From Candidatus Heimdallarchaeota archaeon LC_2 (GTDB lineage: Archaea > Asgardarchaeota > Heimdallarchaeia > Heimdallarchaeales > Kariarchaeaceae): a DNA stretch of 47,661 nucleotides. The stretch covers positions 1 through 47,661 of the forward strand of contig MDVR01000066.1 in the NCBI GenBank assembly GCA_001940725.1. The letters run 5' to 3'. The notes below the pieces were generated by a model. The model saw nothing but the letters and a program-made list of their open reading frames with translations, was not told the DNA's origin and did no database searches. Position numbers and translations under genes: made by a program. Shown here one piece after another: positions 8,052 to 16,823 of the stretch (the first letter of the stretch is position 1; every line of letters starts with the position of its first letter).

Positions 8052-8645
8052 CTATTCTTCAGATTCACTTTCAATCCATTTAGCAATTGCATCACGCAAA
8101 TTGTGAAATGCTTGAGGTACATTTTCACCAGTAATTGATGAAGTTTTCACGAAAGTTACATCGAATCGATTATCGAACCTCTTCTTGATTTTAGCAATAT
8201 AATCGTCAACCGCGTCAAAGGTCATATGACCTTCTTCTGGATTATAAATATCCATCTTGGTTCCTACTAAAACGATAGGTGTTCCTTCTGTATGAGTATG
8301 GCGAACTAATTCATCAATCCACTTATCCAAATTAGCAAAACTATCTGGATTTGTTGGATCAAAACAGACAAGTGCACCAAATGCTCCTGCATAGAAAACA
8401 GGTCTCACGTTACTAAATTTGGGCTGTCCAGCTAAATCCCAGATGCTCCATTTGTAACTATTGTTTCCAATTTTTTCAGAGAAGTAAGCAAAATCTGCAC
8501 CGACCGTGTTCAGGTATTCTGTGATAAATCCTTCTCCCATATATCGTCTTCTTAAATTGGTCTTACCTACTCCACCGTCACCTATGAGTAGAATCTTGTA
8601 AACATAGACATTACCTTTTGTATTGGTGTCCGGTGGCTGATCCAA
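8052..8645 (-). CDS. Ras/Rab-like small GTPase
   Basis: The 197-residue protein has all the G motifs: P-loop GDGGVGKT (residues 22-29), a switch-I Thr in NTVGADF, WDLAGQ (G3, with the Ras-type Gln), GTKMD in place of NKxD (G4), and a TSS G5 region. A 15-residue polar N-terminal extension precedes the domain, and the C-terminus ends ESESEE with no prenylation cysteine, so membrane attachment by a lipid tail is not expected. The start is a TTG, supported by AGGTAA seven bases upstream. The neighbour downstream is the tandem SH3-like gene; a second GTPase with similar architecture is at 34284-34832. Small GTPases of this kind are abundant in Asgard archaea. Confidence 0.93.
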   Translation of the reverse strand: MDQPPDTNTKGNVYVYKILLIGDGGVGKTNLRRRYMGEGFITEYLNTVGADFAYFSEKIGNNSYKWSIWDLAGQPKFSNVRPVFYAGAFGALVCFDPTNPDSFANLDKWIDELVRHTHTEGTPIVLVGTKMDIYNPEEGHMTFDAVDDYIAKIKKRFDNRFDVTFVKTSSITGENVPQAFHNLRDAIAKWIESESEE

Positions 8646-8816
8646 TTTAATTACCTACAATTTGAAGAAAGAAATGTAGTTTAAAAAAATCTTTGCTATT
8701 GAGTAAACACTTTACAATGTAATCATCTAATTTTTACCAAGAAGGATTTACTCTAGTTATATAGTCGAATAATAGATGAAATATGTCAAATATCTATGAT
8801 GAATGATAATTAGGAT

Positions 8817-9848
8817 CTATCCTCCAATTCTTATCATTTCTCTATCGTCAATTGGAAGAATAAAATTTGGTGCTAAAAAATCTGGATGTGCTTTCCATTT
8901 TTCGTTTAGTCCTTGTTGAATAATTGCCATAATTTCTTCTTTTGGAACATTTTTTCTTATTAGATCTCTTAACGGATATTCTTTCGAATTGTGCAAACAC
9001 GGTCTTAAATTCCCCTCTGCTGTAATTCTGACACGATTACATGAATCACAAAAACTGTTTGAAACAGATGAAATAAATCCGATTTTACTCTTACCTTCTC
9101 TGAGGGACCATATTCTGGATGTTTGAGAAGGATCTAACAAAGGTAATTCCGTTATTTCTTCATGCGCTTTAATTTCTTCAATCATAGAATTGGAATCAAT
9201 ATATTGCCCATTTCGCCAATTAGTTCCTGTGAAAGGCATAAATTCTATAAATCTAATTTCAACATTATTTTCCTCAGAAAAATCTATAAATTCTTTTAAA
9301 CTTGCATAATCATTATTAAAATCCTTTAAAGCTACAGAATTGATTTTGATATTCTCAAAATTTGCATTTATTGCTGCACTGATTCCGTCCATCACTTTGG
9401 TAAATTGATCCCTCCTCGTCATTTCATAGAATTTTTCATGATTTAGGGTGTCAAGTGAAATATTAAGTCGATCAAGTCCTGCTTCTTTAAAAGGAACTGC
9501 AAATTTGGTAAGGTTGATTCCATTAGTTGTCATTGATAGATTGATGTCAGGAAATTCTGATTTTATTAATTCCACAAGTTTCACTACATCATCTCTAACA
9601 GTAGGTTCTCCTCCTGTTAATCTATAATTTTTAATTCCATAAGAATGAAAAATCCTTATCAAATAAATAATTTCTTCAAATGTGAGAATATGCTCTTTCT
9701 TTTGCCATTCGATACCTTCTTCTGGCATGCAATATTTACATCGTAAATTACATCTATCAGTAATAGAGATTCGAACTGAACCTATTTTTCTATTAAATTT
9801 ATCAACCAAATGTTCAGCCTTCACAGTCTTATTTCGAAATTCACTCAA
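8817..9848 (-). CDS. moaA: GTP 3',8-cyclase MoaA
   Basis: MoaA is a radical SAM enzyme that starts molybdopterin synthesis by converting GTP to 3',8-cyclo-GTP. The 343-residue protein has the SAM cluster motif with C33, C37 and C40 (CNLRCKYC), a GGEPT motif, the C-terminal second-cluster motif CDSCNR followed by a third Cys in RPCLH, and the C-terminal Gly-Gly needed for activity (IRIGG). Length is normal for the family. The gene is about 3.5 kb from the moaE-moaB-moaC cluster on the same strand and is not in an operon with it. It is divergent from the NusA-like gene across 78 bp. Confidence 0.97.
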   Translation of the reverse strand: MSEFRNKTVKAEHLVDKFNRKIGSVRISITDRCNLRCKYCMPEEGIEWQKKEHILTFEEIIYLIRIFHSYGIKNYRLTGGEPTVRDDVVKLVELIKSEFPDINLSMTTNGINLTKFAVPFKEAGLDRLNISLDTLNHEKFYEMTRRDQFTKVMDGISAAINANFENIKINSVALKDFNNDYASLKEFIDFSEENNVEIRFIEFMPFTGTNWRNGQYIDSNSMIEEIKAHEEITELPLLDPSQTSRIWSLREGKSKIGFISSVSNSFCDSCNRVRITAEGNLRPCLHNSKEYPLRDLIRKNVPKEEIMAIIQQGLNEKWKAHPDFLAPNFILPIDDREMIRIGG

Positions 9849-9926
9849 ATAAGCTCACTGTTATGGGAAAAGTAAATAGAATAATATAGTGTACTAATCC
9901 ACATTTTTTAAATAAAAGGAAAATAA

Positions 9927-10445
9927 TTGTCATATATGAAATTAACTCTTGATAGAATGTGTATTCAGGCAGGAAAATTATGTGCTTCTTGTGAAGAATT
10001 ATATCAACAAGAACTCATAAGTGATATTGATATTGATGTTGGAAAAGTTTTGATGAAAGTTGCAAAGTCTCAGAAATTTTTATCCAATATCTCAATTTAT
10101 AATATTATTGAAACTGAATCCACAATTATCATTATTACGGCCCCTGGTGATAAAGAAAAATTAGATCGAGCAGGCAGCTTTCTTTTGAATAATTTAGCTG
10201 AAATTGATAAAAGAGATTTCATTTTTCTAGTTAAAACCAAGAATCCTAACAAATTCATTGAAGGTTTAATTGGCTCTGAGTTATTAGTTGGCACCTCTAC
10301 AGTATTTTTACCCCCGTTTTCTGACAAGGAATTGAAGGTCCAAGTAAAGAAAGATAATAAAAATAAACTCAAAATTGTTGGAAAGGATCTCTCAAAGGTA
10401 ACAAAAGCTTTGCTTGGTATAAACGCGCATTACGCATTTGTATAA
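9927..10445 (+). CDS. Archaeal NusA-like KH-domain RNA-binding protein
   Basis: The 172-residue protein resembles the archaeal NusA-related family that begins with a short Cys motif (C12...C19-A-S-C22) and continues with two KH modules. Residues about 24-65 form the characteristic ELISDIDIDVGKVLMKV stretch; the first KH follows, and the second contains DPKKFIE-like NPNKFIEGLIG and a strand with TVFLPP. The GxxG loop of the first KH appears degenerate (APGDKEK). The family is linked to transcription or translation on archaeal chromosomes, but the exact role is not established. The TTG start has AAGGA about seven bases upstream; an ATG at 9936 is an alternative. It converges with truD. Confidence 0.75.
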   Translation: MSYMKLTLDRMCIQAGKLCASCEELYQQELISDIDIDVGKVLMKVAKSQKFLSNISIYNIIETESTIIIITAPGDKEKLDRAGSFLLNNLAEIDKRDFIFLVKTKNPNKFIEGLIGSELLVGTSTVFLPPFSDKELKVQVKKDNKNKLKIVGKDLSKVTKALLGINAHYAFV

Positions 10446-10450
10446 TCTGG

Positions 10451-10470
10451 AAAAAAAAATTAAAAAAAAG
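10451..10470 (-). terminator. U-rich terminator at the end of truD
   Basis: On the minus strand a run of seven T, the truD stop codon TAA and then nine T follow one another (complement of 10451-10469). Archaeal transcription ends at oligo-T tracts without needing a hairpin, so this is a good terminator for the pth2-truD unit. It overlaps the stop codon. It lies 5 bases beyond the end of the convergent NusA-like gene. Confidence 0.65.
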
Positions 10471-11635
10471 AATTCGGTAATGACTGCATTAATTCTCTTA
10501 GAACAGTTGTTGCATAACATCCAGTGCCTAGTTTGAATGAGACTCTAAATATTTGTTCTTCATCAGTTTCCTTGATCTGCCAGTTTTTCACATATGACTT
10601 GAGATAGCGACTTGTATGATTAATATGTCTTAGTTCCTTTTCAATATTTATTGAAAAATTTTGAAATACTTTCCCCCATACTTCATTTAGTGGCCTATTC
10701 CATTGTTTAGAAGGCAATGCAATTTCTATATTATCATTAATTTTCCTTTCACCCTTCAATAAAGTATCACTAAAACCTCTTATTGATAAATAATCATTTG
10801 TCATTGCTGATATGAAAGCGGATCTGAAAATTCTGAGGAGAAAAGGTGGAAATTTGCCTACTGCACCCTTGAAATCTCGTGTTCTATTAATTAAATGATT
10901 GAGAATCCCCTTTTCGATTTGGGGTACATTTAACCAATTTGATAATAAGTTCTTTGGATCTTTTGTATCTCTCCATAATTTTCTACCATTTTCACTTTCA
11001 TCAGTTGCTTCGCTTCCCAAATATACATTAATTGCCTCTTCATAATCTCCCTGTATTAACAGTCGCCCCATTTGAGCGGTAATTGGCCGTGAAGATCCAA
11101 ATCTTTGGTATCCATAGTAGTTAATGACACCCTTTTCGACCCACTTCCCGAAATTATTGATATTTTCAATATCGATGGATTTACACTCACGAATTGTTAT
11201 ATCAAAATAATTGCCATCCATGGATCCTGGAAATATCCGTTCCCTGGCATATCGAAAATTACTGAATTCTATGTTCATATGTGGTTGAAATGGATCTGAT
11301 GGCACGCGTCTTGGTTGATAAACCGAAAATAATTGACTGGTTTCTGCAAAAGCATCTTTTATTCCGCCAGTTGAAATATCATTTTCAGTAACCTTGAATG
11401 TTTTGGCAATTGTTTTAACCATTTTACTATGGTCTACCTTTTTTTTCCAGACTTGTCCAACTAAAAATAATCCAGAAGTGGTCTTTTCATAGTCGATCTG
11501 AGTAATGGGTGTACCTTTATCAAGTTCTATAACAATAAAATCAGTAGGTTTTGCTTTGATCCTACCTCCAATAGGATCTCCTTTCCATTGGTATGGTCCT
11601 AGATAATAAAGTTCATCACTCAATTTGACTTTCAT
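10460..11635 (-). CDS. truD: tRNA pseudouridine(13) synthase TruD
   Basis: TruD isomerises U13 of tRNA (archaeal and eukaryotic relatives such as Pus7 act on U35 and other sites). The 391-residue protein starts with the family region containing GGRIKAKPTDFIVIE. The catalytic Asp is in GGIKDAFAETSQ (around residue 100), and the following YGYQRFGSSRP segment is a hallmark of the family. A large insertion (the TRUD domain) occupies roughly residues 150-300. Pth2 lies 9 bp upstream in the same direction, so the two are probably one operon. The final codons merge into a T-rich terminator. Confidence 0.94.
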   Translation of the reverse strand: MKVKLSDELYYLGPYQWKGDPIGGRIKAKPTDFIVIELDKGTPITQIDYEKTTSGLFLVGQVWKKKVDHSKMVKTIAKTFKVTENDISTGGIKDAFAETSQLFSVYQPRRVPSDPFQPHMNIEFSNFRYARERIFPGSMDGNYFDITIRECKSIDIENINNFGKWVEKGVINYYGYQRFGSSRPITAQMGRLLIQGDYEEAINVYLGSEATDESENGRKLWRDTKDPKNLLSNWLNVPQIEKGILNHLINRTRDFKGAVGKFPPFLLRIFRSAFISAMTNDYLSIRGFSDTLLKGERKINDNIEIALPSKQWNRPLNEVWGKVFQNFSINIEKELRHINHTSRYLKSYVKNWQIKETDEEQIFRVSFKLGTGCYATTVLRELMQSLPNSFF

Positions 11636-11644
11636 TATTTATCA

Positions 11645-12022
11645 CTACATAAGTTTCAGATCTTTAGTTATCGGGTCAATTATAGTTGCCGGAGCAGGTC
11701 CTAATGCAACAGCAGTTGCTGTTCCAGGTTCTAATTGTGTATGGCCTGCATCATTTATCAAGGATCTTGGCATTTTTTCTCTGGATCCTTTTTGAAAAAC
11801 AATCTCCAATTCTTCCTCAGAACGAACTTTAACTGCAATTTTCTTCATGCCTTCCCTCATCCATCTATCATACCAATTTTTATTGTGTTTCATTGCTTCC
11901 AATGTGGCTACAACTGAAGCATGGGCTGCCTGTGCTGCAATTTTTCCCTTTCCCATATTCAAATCACTACGAATAACAATTACTTGTTTAACTTCATCAA
12001 TTTGAATAATATTCCGTTTCAT
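11645..12022 (-). CDS. pth2: Peptidyl-tRNA hydrolase, Pth2 type
   Basis: Pth2 recycles peptidyl-tRNAs that drop off the ribosome; this archaeal/eukaryotic family is unrelated to bacterial Pth. The 125-residue protein carries the diagnostic stretch VIRSDLNMGKGKIAAQAAHAS (split here: MGKGK then AAQAAHAS), the lysine and aspartate positions of the active site, and the C-terminal TATAVALGPAP segment. Length is typical. It precedes truD by 9 bp and is divergent from the flavoprotein gene at 12177. Confidence 0.96.
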   Translation of the reverse strand: MKRNIIQIDEVKQVIVIRSDLNMGKGKIAAQAAHASVVATLEAMKHNKNWYDRWMREGMKKIAVKVRSEEELEIVFQKGSREKMPRSLINDAGHTQLEPGTATAVALGPAPATIIDPITKDLKLM

Positions 12023-12176
12023 AATTTGATCATATATTTTTTTCTTATGATGTTTTTGTTTATTTACAATTACTTATTTGTAATTTCTAGAAAAACATAA
12101 GAGAATAAAGTTGATTCAAATTCTATCGATCAATTTAAACAGTGATTTTATATTATTAATATTAAACGATGGAATT

Positions 12177-13406
12177 ATGAGCCAATTTGATTATGATTGT
12201 ATTGTAATAGGTGGTTCTGCCAATGGTGCTCAAGCAGCATTTTCTGCAAGTAAATCGGGATTAAAAGTAGCCGTAATAGAAGAGCACTCAAAAATTGGTT
12301 TACCTGAACACTGCTCAGGTTTATTCTCATATTGGGGTCTTGAAAAATTAGATTGTCTTCCTCCTAAGGAAATTGTACTTAATCCAGACGTATCTGGATC
12401 AAGAATTATTTCACCAAATGGGAAAATTTTGACTGTAAATAAATCCAAGAGACATGCACTCGTATGTGATCGAGGTGCATTTGACAGATTTTTACTGGAA
12501 AAAGCGACTAACTCCGGAGTTGATTTGTATCTCCCCTTTAAGGCAACTCAAGTTAAAAAGAACGAAAAATCTATTGAAATCGGAATAAAATCTAACACTG
12601 AACAAATGTGGTTGGAAGCTCCAATGGTTATTTCTGCGGAAGGTATTCGAGCTTCAATTACGCATCAAGTTGGTCTTCAAGGGCCAAAACAAGATAAAAT
12701 AATCAATGCAGCTCAATTTTATATGTACGATTTGCAAGATATTGATAAAACACTAGTAGAACTATATCAAACAAAAAAATTCGCACCTGACTTTTTTGCA
12801 TGGCTAATTCCGATGTCAGACAATTCAGCAAAAATCGGTTTGGGAACATCTAGAAAATCTGCAGCAAAAGAACTTGAACTCATGATAAAGGAACATCCAG
12901 TTTTAAGACAAAAATGTGAAGGTTCTGAGATCCGAAGAAAAACCGCGGGAAGGATTCCTACTTCCGGTCCAGTAAAAAGGACTTTTACAAATAATTTTCT
13001 AATGACCGGTGATGTAGCTGGACAAACAAAACCCACGACTGGTGGTGGTGTGATACTTGGTGGTATCGCTGCTCAAATCGCTGGTCGAGTGGCTGCTGAA
13101 GCGATCAATTCAAACAATACTTCATCAAGATTTCTTTCGAAATATCAGAAATTATGGAAAAATGAAATGTATTGGAATCTCAGATTAATGAGAATAGTTA
13201 GAAATTATATGGATCAATTGAAAGATGAAGAAATTACTTCATTTTTTCAAAGACTAGAAGACAAAGGGATTTTACAAGATATTGAGGAATATGGCCATGT
13301 TGATAATCAAGGTACTTTAGTTAAAAAATTTATGAGGACATTGAGTTTATATCCCTTTTACCTTAAAACATCCTATCGCTTATTCAAAAGTGTGATCAGA
13401 AGTTAA
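12177..13406 (+). CDS. Geranylgeranyl-reductase-family FAD-dependent oxidoreductase
   Basis: This flavoprotein belongs to the family that saturates isoprenoid chains of archaeal lipids. The N-terminus has the FAD-binding beta-alpha-beta unit VIGGSANGAQAA, with GGSANG in place of the usual GxGxxG, followed by PEHCSG near residue 45. The C-terminal half holds MTGDVAGQTKPTTGGG, the second FAD motif. The frame is open from a TTG at 12111, but the ATG at 12177 gives 409 residues and places the FAD motif at the usual distance from the N-terminus. The stop overlaps the 3' end of moaE by four bases (convergent). Lipid reductase is the best reading; other GGR-like oxidoreductases are possible. Confidence 0.82.
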   Translation: MSQFDYDCIVIGGSANGAQAAFSASKSGLKVAVIEEHSKIGLPEHCSGLFSYWGLEKLDCLPPKEIVLNPDVSGSRIISPNGKILTVNKSKRHALVCDRGAFDRFLLEKATNSGVDLYLPFKATQVKKNEKSIEIGIKSNTEQMWLEAPMVISAEGIRASITHQVGLQGPKQDKIINAAQFYMYDLQDIDKTLVELYQTKKFAPDFFAWLIPMSDNSAKIGLGTSRKSAAKELELMIKEHPVLRQKCEGSEIRRKTAGRIPTSGPVKRTFTNNFLMTGDVAGQTKPTTGGGVILGGIAAQIAGRVAAEAINSNNTSSRFLSKYQKLWKNEMYWNLRLMRIVRNYMDQLKDEEITSFFQRLEDKGILQDIEEYGHVDNQGTLVKKFMRTLSLYPFYLKTSYRLFKSVIRS

Positions 13407-13840
13407 TTTTTGGCTGTGGTGATCCAATTTGATGATCCATCTTCATATATTTCTTTCTTCCAAACCGGGCTTTTAGTTTTGTATGCATGTATTATCTCTT
13501 CAAGTGCATCAAATGCTTCTTTTCTATGAATAGATGCTAAAACTACAAATACTATAGCTTCACCTAATTTTATTTCCCCTTCGATATGAACTATTCTAAC
13601 CCCTAATAGCTTGAACTTTTTCCCAATTTCTTCGGCAATCCGTTTCATTGATTCGTCAGCTCTTTCCTCCCATGCTTCAATCTCAATCTGAACAACACGC
13701 TTAACCTCTGTATCCGAAATCTCTCGAACAATTCCAGAAAAAGTTGTGATTGCTCCAATTTTTAAATCATCATCCAGATCATTGATGATATTTTCGAGGG
13801 TAATAGAATTTACTTTTGCAATCCAACCGTTATATTTCAT
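13403..13840 (-). CDS. moaE: Molybdopterin synthase catalytic subunit MoaE
   Basis: MoaE transfers sulfur from MoaD thiocarboxylate to precursor Z to form molybdopterin. The 145-residue sequence has the family motifs GAITTFSGIVR, IEIEAWEE, and the C-terminal KTKSPVWKKE with the catalytic lysines. A ribosome-binding site, GAGGAGA, is seven bases upstream of the ATG. It is the last gene of moaC-moaB-moaE, 13 bp after moaB. No moaD-like gene is adjacent. Confidence 0.95.
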   Translation of the reverse strand: MKYNGWIAKVNSITLENIINDLDDDLKIGAITTFSGIVREISDTEVKRVVQIEIEAWEERADESMKRIAEEIGKKFKLLGVRIVHIEGEIKLGEAIVFVVLASIHRKEAFDALEEIIHAYKTKSPVWKKEIYEDGSSNWITTAKN

Positions 13841-13853
13841 TTTTTTCTCTCCT

Positions 13854-14366
13854 CTACTTCTTTATAAGATTAATTCCATGCCCCAAAAATGATAATAGAA
13901 TTCCTATTCCCAATTTTACAGCATTTGGGGACCCTGGTATGGCAATGACAATACATTCTCCTACAGTACCTGCCACTGCCCTACTCAATAACCCTCTTCC
14001 TTGTATTTCTTCAATGCTTTTTCTTCTGAATTCTTCACCAAAACCTGGTAATTCTTTGAAAAATTTTGAACTAATGGCTTCTATTGTAACATCTCTAGGA
14101 GCTATCCCCGTCCCTCCTATAAAGATTGAGAAATCAGTGTTATCTATAAGATCACTTTCTACCTTTGATTGTAATGCAGAAACTTCATCGGGAAAATAGT
14201 CTAAATTTATGTGATCAATACCTGCATCAGTAAGTAATTCTATTGCTAAAGGTCCAGATATATCATTTGTGATATCATTTTCCCCAGAAAATAATGAATC
14301 AGAAACAATAACAACTGATGCTTTTAGGTTGCCAAATGATTCATCTTGGTGTGGGCCCCATGTCAT
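13854..14366 (-). CDS. moaB: Molybdopterin adenylyltransferase-type protein MoaB/MogA
   Basis: The 170-residue protein belongs to the MoaB/MogA family that adenylylates molybdopterin before molybdenum insertion. Motifs are VVIVSDS near the N-terminus, FIGGTGIAPRDVT (the GGTG signature) around residue 85, and IAIPGSPNAVKLG (the PGSP loop) near residue 145. The start codon overlaps the moaC stop as ATGA, so the two are translationally coupled. Confidence 0.94.
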   Translation of the reverse strand: MTWGPHQDESFGNLKASVVIVSDSLFSGENDITNDISGPLAIELLTDAGIDHINLDYFPDEVSALQSKVESDLIDNTDFSIFIGGTGIAPRDVTIEAISSKFFKELPGFGEEFRRKSIEEIQGRGLLSRAVAGTVGECIVIAIPGSPNAVKLGIGILLSFLGHGINLIKK

Positions 14367-14827
14367 GGAATCAACTCTTTCTTTGTTTTATCCAACACTT
14401 TGATATCGTCCAATCTCGCTAAAGGATATTGGCCATTTTCGTCTTTTTCATATCGTTTTGACAGATCAAAAATTGCCATTAACGCACCAAGTACTCCTGA
14501 CATTGCCTCTATTTCCACTCCTGTTTTTTCGATTGCTTTTACTTTTACTTTACAAATTACCCTATTTTTTTCCACATCAAAATTGACTTTTACTGAATTT
14601 ACGCTAATTGGATGAGCCATGAAAATATATTGTGGAACCATTTTTACAGCTTGTATTGCAGCAAGTTTCGCATTTTCAAGTACATCACCCTTTTCATTGC
14701 TCTTATTTATTATTGCACTTATTGAGGTACTATTAAGATGAATAGAACCCTCTGCTGTTGCTATCCTCAGCATTGGTTTTTTTGAACTAATATCTATCAT
14801 CCCAGAACCAATTGTATTTTCATTCAT
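14363..14827 (-). CDS. moaC: Cyclic pyranopterin monophosphate synthase MoaC
   Basis: MoaC acts after MoaA to form cyclic pyranopterin. The 154-residue protein keeps the overall pattern: KGDVL, the AHP motif (usually CHP) with its catalytic His, KTGVEIEAMSGV, and AIFDLSK with the conserved Asp and Lys. Two deviations stand out: the usual LCHP reads MAHP, and the glycine-rich KSGG-type tail is replaced by VLDKTKKELIP. The start at 14827 has AAGG just upstream; M10 (MIDISSKK) would match family starts equally well. It is the first gene of the moaC-moaB-moaE operon. Confidence 0.92.
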   Translation of the reverse strand: MNENTIGSGMIDISSKKPMLRIATAEGSIHLNSTSISAIINKSNEKGDVLENAKLAAIQAVKMVPQYIFMAHPISVNSVKVNFDVEKNRVICKVKVKAIEKTGVEIEAMSGVLGALMAIFDLSKRYEKDENGQYPLARLDDIKVLDKTKKELIP

Positions 14828-14992
14828 CCTTGTTTTTTTCTAAATTAATTCTATATATCAATTTGTTATTCGGAATCAAAGTTTATGCTTGATTTCTCTA
14901 AATTAAAAAAGTAATAATTATGGGTACAGATGTAGTAGTGTTTCTTTAATTAAACCTTTAAAATAGATAAGATTCTAATTAATATTGTAGTT

Positions 14993-15190
14993 ATGAAACT
15001 TATATTTTCATTTGTAATATATGCATTATTAATTTTCATTATTCCCGTTAGTGCTCAAGATACTACTGAAGGGAGAATAACTGAACATAATGTTGTTTCT
15101 GTTGTTGCATTTGCAGGACTTGTAATCCTTGTTCAATTATCTCGTAAATATCGAAATCCTGTTAATGCAGAAAATAAGAAAAATAATTAA
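14993..15190 (+). CDS. Small exported or membrane protein of unknown function
   Basis: The 65-residue product has a hydrophobic N-terminus with a possible signal-peptide cleavage after VSAQ (residues 1-21), a short polar segment, a second hydrophobic segment about residues 34-49 and a basic tail (RKYRNP...NKKNN). This gives one membrane helix with a short external loop. No family is recognised. It converges with the 324-residue exported protein across 83 bp. The predicted topology supports a real gene. Confidence 0.55.
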   Translation: MKLIFSFVIYALLIFIIPVSAQDTTEGRITEHNVVSVVAFAGLVILVQLSRKYRNPVNAENKKNN

Positions 15191-15273
15191 AAGTAGTCGC
15201 AAATTAATTAATAATATTTTCAATATATTTTGATGAATAATTAATGAAGATTGGATCTTGAAGTTGATTTTAT

Positions 15274-16248
15274 TTACGTAAAGAATTTTCTCATTAACAC
15301 TAACGGTGCAGAAACAGAGATCAGCATAACTACAACTAAAATTCCGAGACTGATTGGACTAGACAATAACCCATGATCTTCTGTCTTTGTTTCAGTTGAT
15401 TGTGTGAAAGGTTCTCCTGTAGTTGTACTTACTTGAGTTGATGTAGTTATCGGCTCGGGAACAACAAACTCAATAAACTCACTTGTTATTAAATCTGCTT
15501 GATTTGTAACTCTTACAGTAATATTATGTACACCGGGGCTAAGATCTAGATTATACCTCTGGAAATTTTGTAACTGTGGATTGGGTGTTTGGACTGCAAA
15601 AGGTTCATTATCAACAGATAATTCAATAGTTTTCACATCATTCATACTCGTAGGTCTAACAATAAAAGTAACATCATTTGCGACTACTGTTTCAAGTTCA
15701 ATGTTGAACTTTAAACCTTGCGGGCCAGTAGGTTCTGTAACCTCAATTCTAATTTGACCTCTAATCCATTCGAAATAGGGATCAGCTCCATCAGAGTCAC
15801 TTGATACAGCATAAGCAACAAGAGTATAATTTCCAACTGAGGTAGGTGCTGTAAATGTTGTAATCCAAGGATCAACTGAATTTCCACTTCCATCAATAAC
15901 ATGTGAAATATTTGCTATTGTTGCAACAATGAAATCTGCATTATCTTCATCAATTAAATTAAATCCAATTGTAAGATCGTTTTCTGATTCTACCGCTACA
16001 TCACCTCCAAAATTTGCAACAGAAATGGCAAGAGCAAAATCTTGATCTTTACCTACAGTAAACCACGAAGAGTTAAATAATAGTGAACCACTGACTTGAT
16101 CATTACGGGTTTGATCAGAGTGGCATCCTGAACCAATTGTATCAGGCCTCCATTGATCAAAATAATTTTCAGTTTTGTCAGATTTTGTTGGTGACAATAC
16201 AAGTAATGTTCCGATTAATAATAAAATAAATATTGAACTTTTTCTCAT
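15274..16248 (-). CDS. Exported, membrane-anchored protein with N-terminal WRP-GCH domain
   Basis: The 324-residue protein has a signal peptide (residues 1-20), a mature N-terminus with W33-R-P and G41-C42-H43, a beta-rich region to about residue 150, a second beta-sandwich-like region to about 255, a Thr-rich linker and one C-terminal membrane helix (about 297-318). The first region aligns along its length with residues 35-172 of the LanC-like protein: WRP, GCH, NDLxIGxNxxDxDNAxFxxAT and a GxYxLxxYAV strand recur in order. Function is unknown; the invariant GCH could bind metal or heme. It is the last gene of a three-gene operon (11 bp after 16260-16823). A ribosome-binding site, AGGAG, precedes the ATG. 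Confidence 0.85.
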   Translation of the reverse strand: MRKSSIFILLLIGTLLVLSPTKSDKTENYFDQWRPDTIGSGCHSDQTRNDQVSGSLLFNSSWFTVGKDQDFALAISVANFGGDVAVESENDLTIGFNLIDEDNADFIVATIANISHVIDGSGNSVDPWITTFTAPTSVGNYTLVAYAVSSDSDGADPYFEWIRGQIRIEVTEPTGPQGLKFNIELETVVANDVTFIVRPTSMNDVKTIELSVDNEPFAVQTPNPQLQNFQRYNLDLSPGVHNITVRVTNQADLITSEFIEFVVPEPITTSTQVSTTTGEPFTQSTETKTEDHGLLSSPISLGILVVVMLISVSAPLVLMRKFFT

Positions 16249-16259
16249 AACCTAATCTC

Positions 16260-16823
16260 CTAACTTGGTAATAAATAACCCAACCCCAAGGTGTCGAGTA
16301 TGGAATGGCCATAAGTATACCTTCCACCTGCACCAGAAATTAATAATGTCAAGACTGCAGCTATCATAATAGGTAATAGATACAGTAATGGAATTAATTT
16401 AGATTCTCCAAAAATAGGTTTTCCAAGAAAATTCAAGTAAACCTTAAGTAAAAGTGGTGTTAACAATAAAAAGAAGACATAAATTGATAACTTTATTTTA
16501 AATGCCAATAAATCAGATGATACAGCACTATCAAGAGATCCCGCTGCCTTAAATCCAGACCATGCAGCAACAATCAAACCAATGATTCCCATAAAATCCA
16601 TGATCCATGATGCGAATCCAAACCGATCAACCATTGTAGATAACATAACCTTCCTATCTTTAGTCATCCAGTCCTGGTCTTTTCCTAGATCTGCAATAAT
16701 TGCAAACATTAAAGCAGTATAACCTGCCACCATTGCCATTACTATTCCTATAATTGGAAAATGAATTACAGCAGGGTGACCCGACACAAGTAATTCATCT
16801 ATAATTTCAAAAATGTCTCTCAT
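16260..16823 (-). CDS. DUF2231-like membrane protein, probable b-heme carrier
   Basis: The 187-residue protein has four membrane helices (about residues 19-40, 78-97, 107-130 and 142-165). The opening helix begins HPAVIHFPI (H16 and H21), the signature of DUF2231-type membrane proteins, and a third candidate His is in TYGHSILD near the C-terminus. Members of this fold are thought to carry b heme and pass electrons across the membrane; that is family knowledge and not shown here. Its start overlaps the end of the EB_dh-like gene by four bases, and the exported GCH protein follows, so the three are one operon. Confidence 0.72.
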   Translation of the reverse strand: MRDIFEIIDELLVSGHPAVIHFPIIGIVMAMVAGYTALMFAIIADLGKDQDWMTKDRKVMLSTMVDRFGFASWIMDFMGIIGLIVAAWSGFKAAGSLDSAVSSDLLAFKIKLSIYVFFLLLTPLLLKVYLNFLGKPIFGESKLIPLLYLLPIMIAAVLTLLISGAGGRYTYGHSILDTLGLGYLLPS

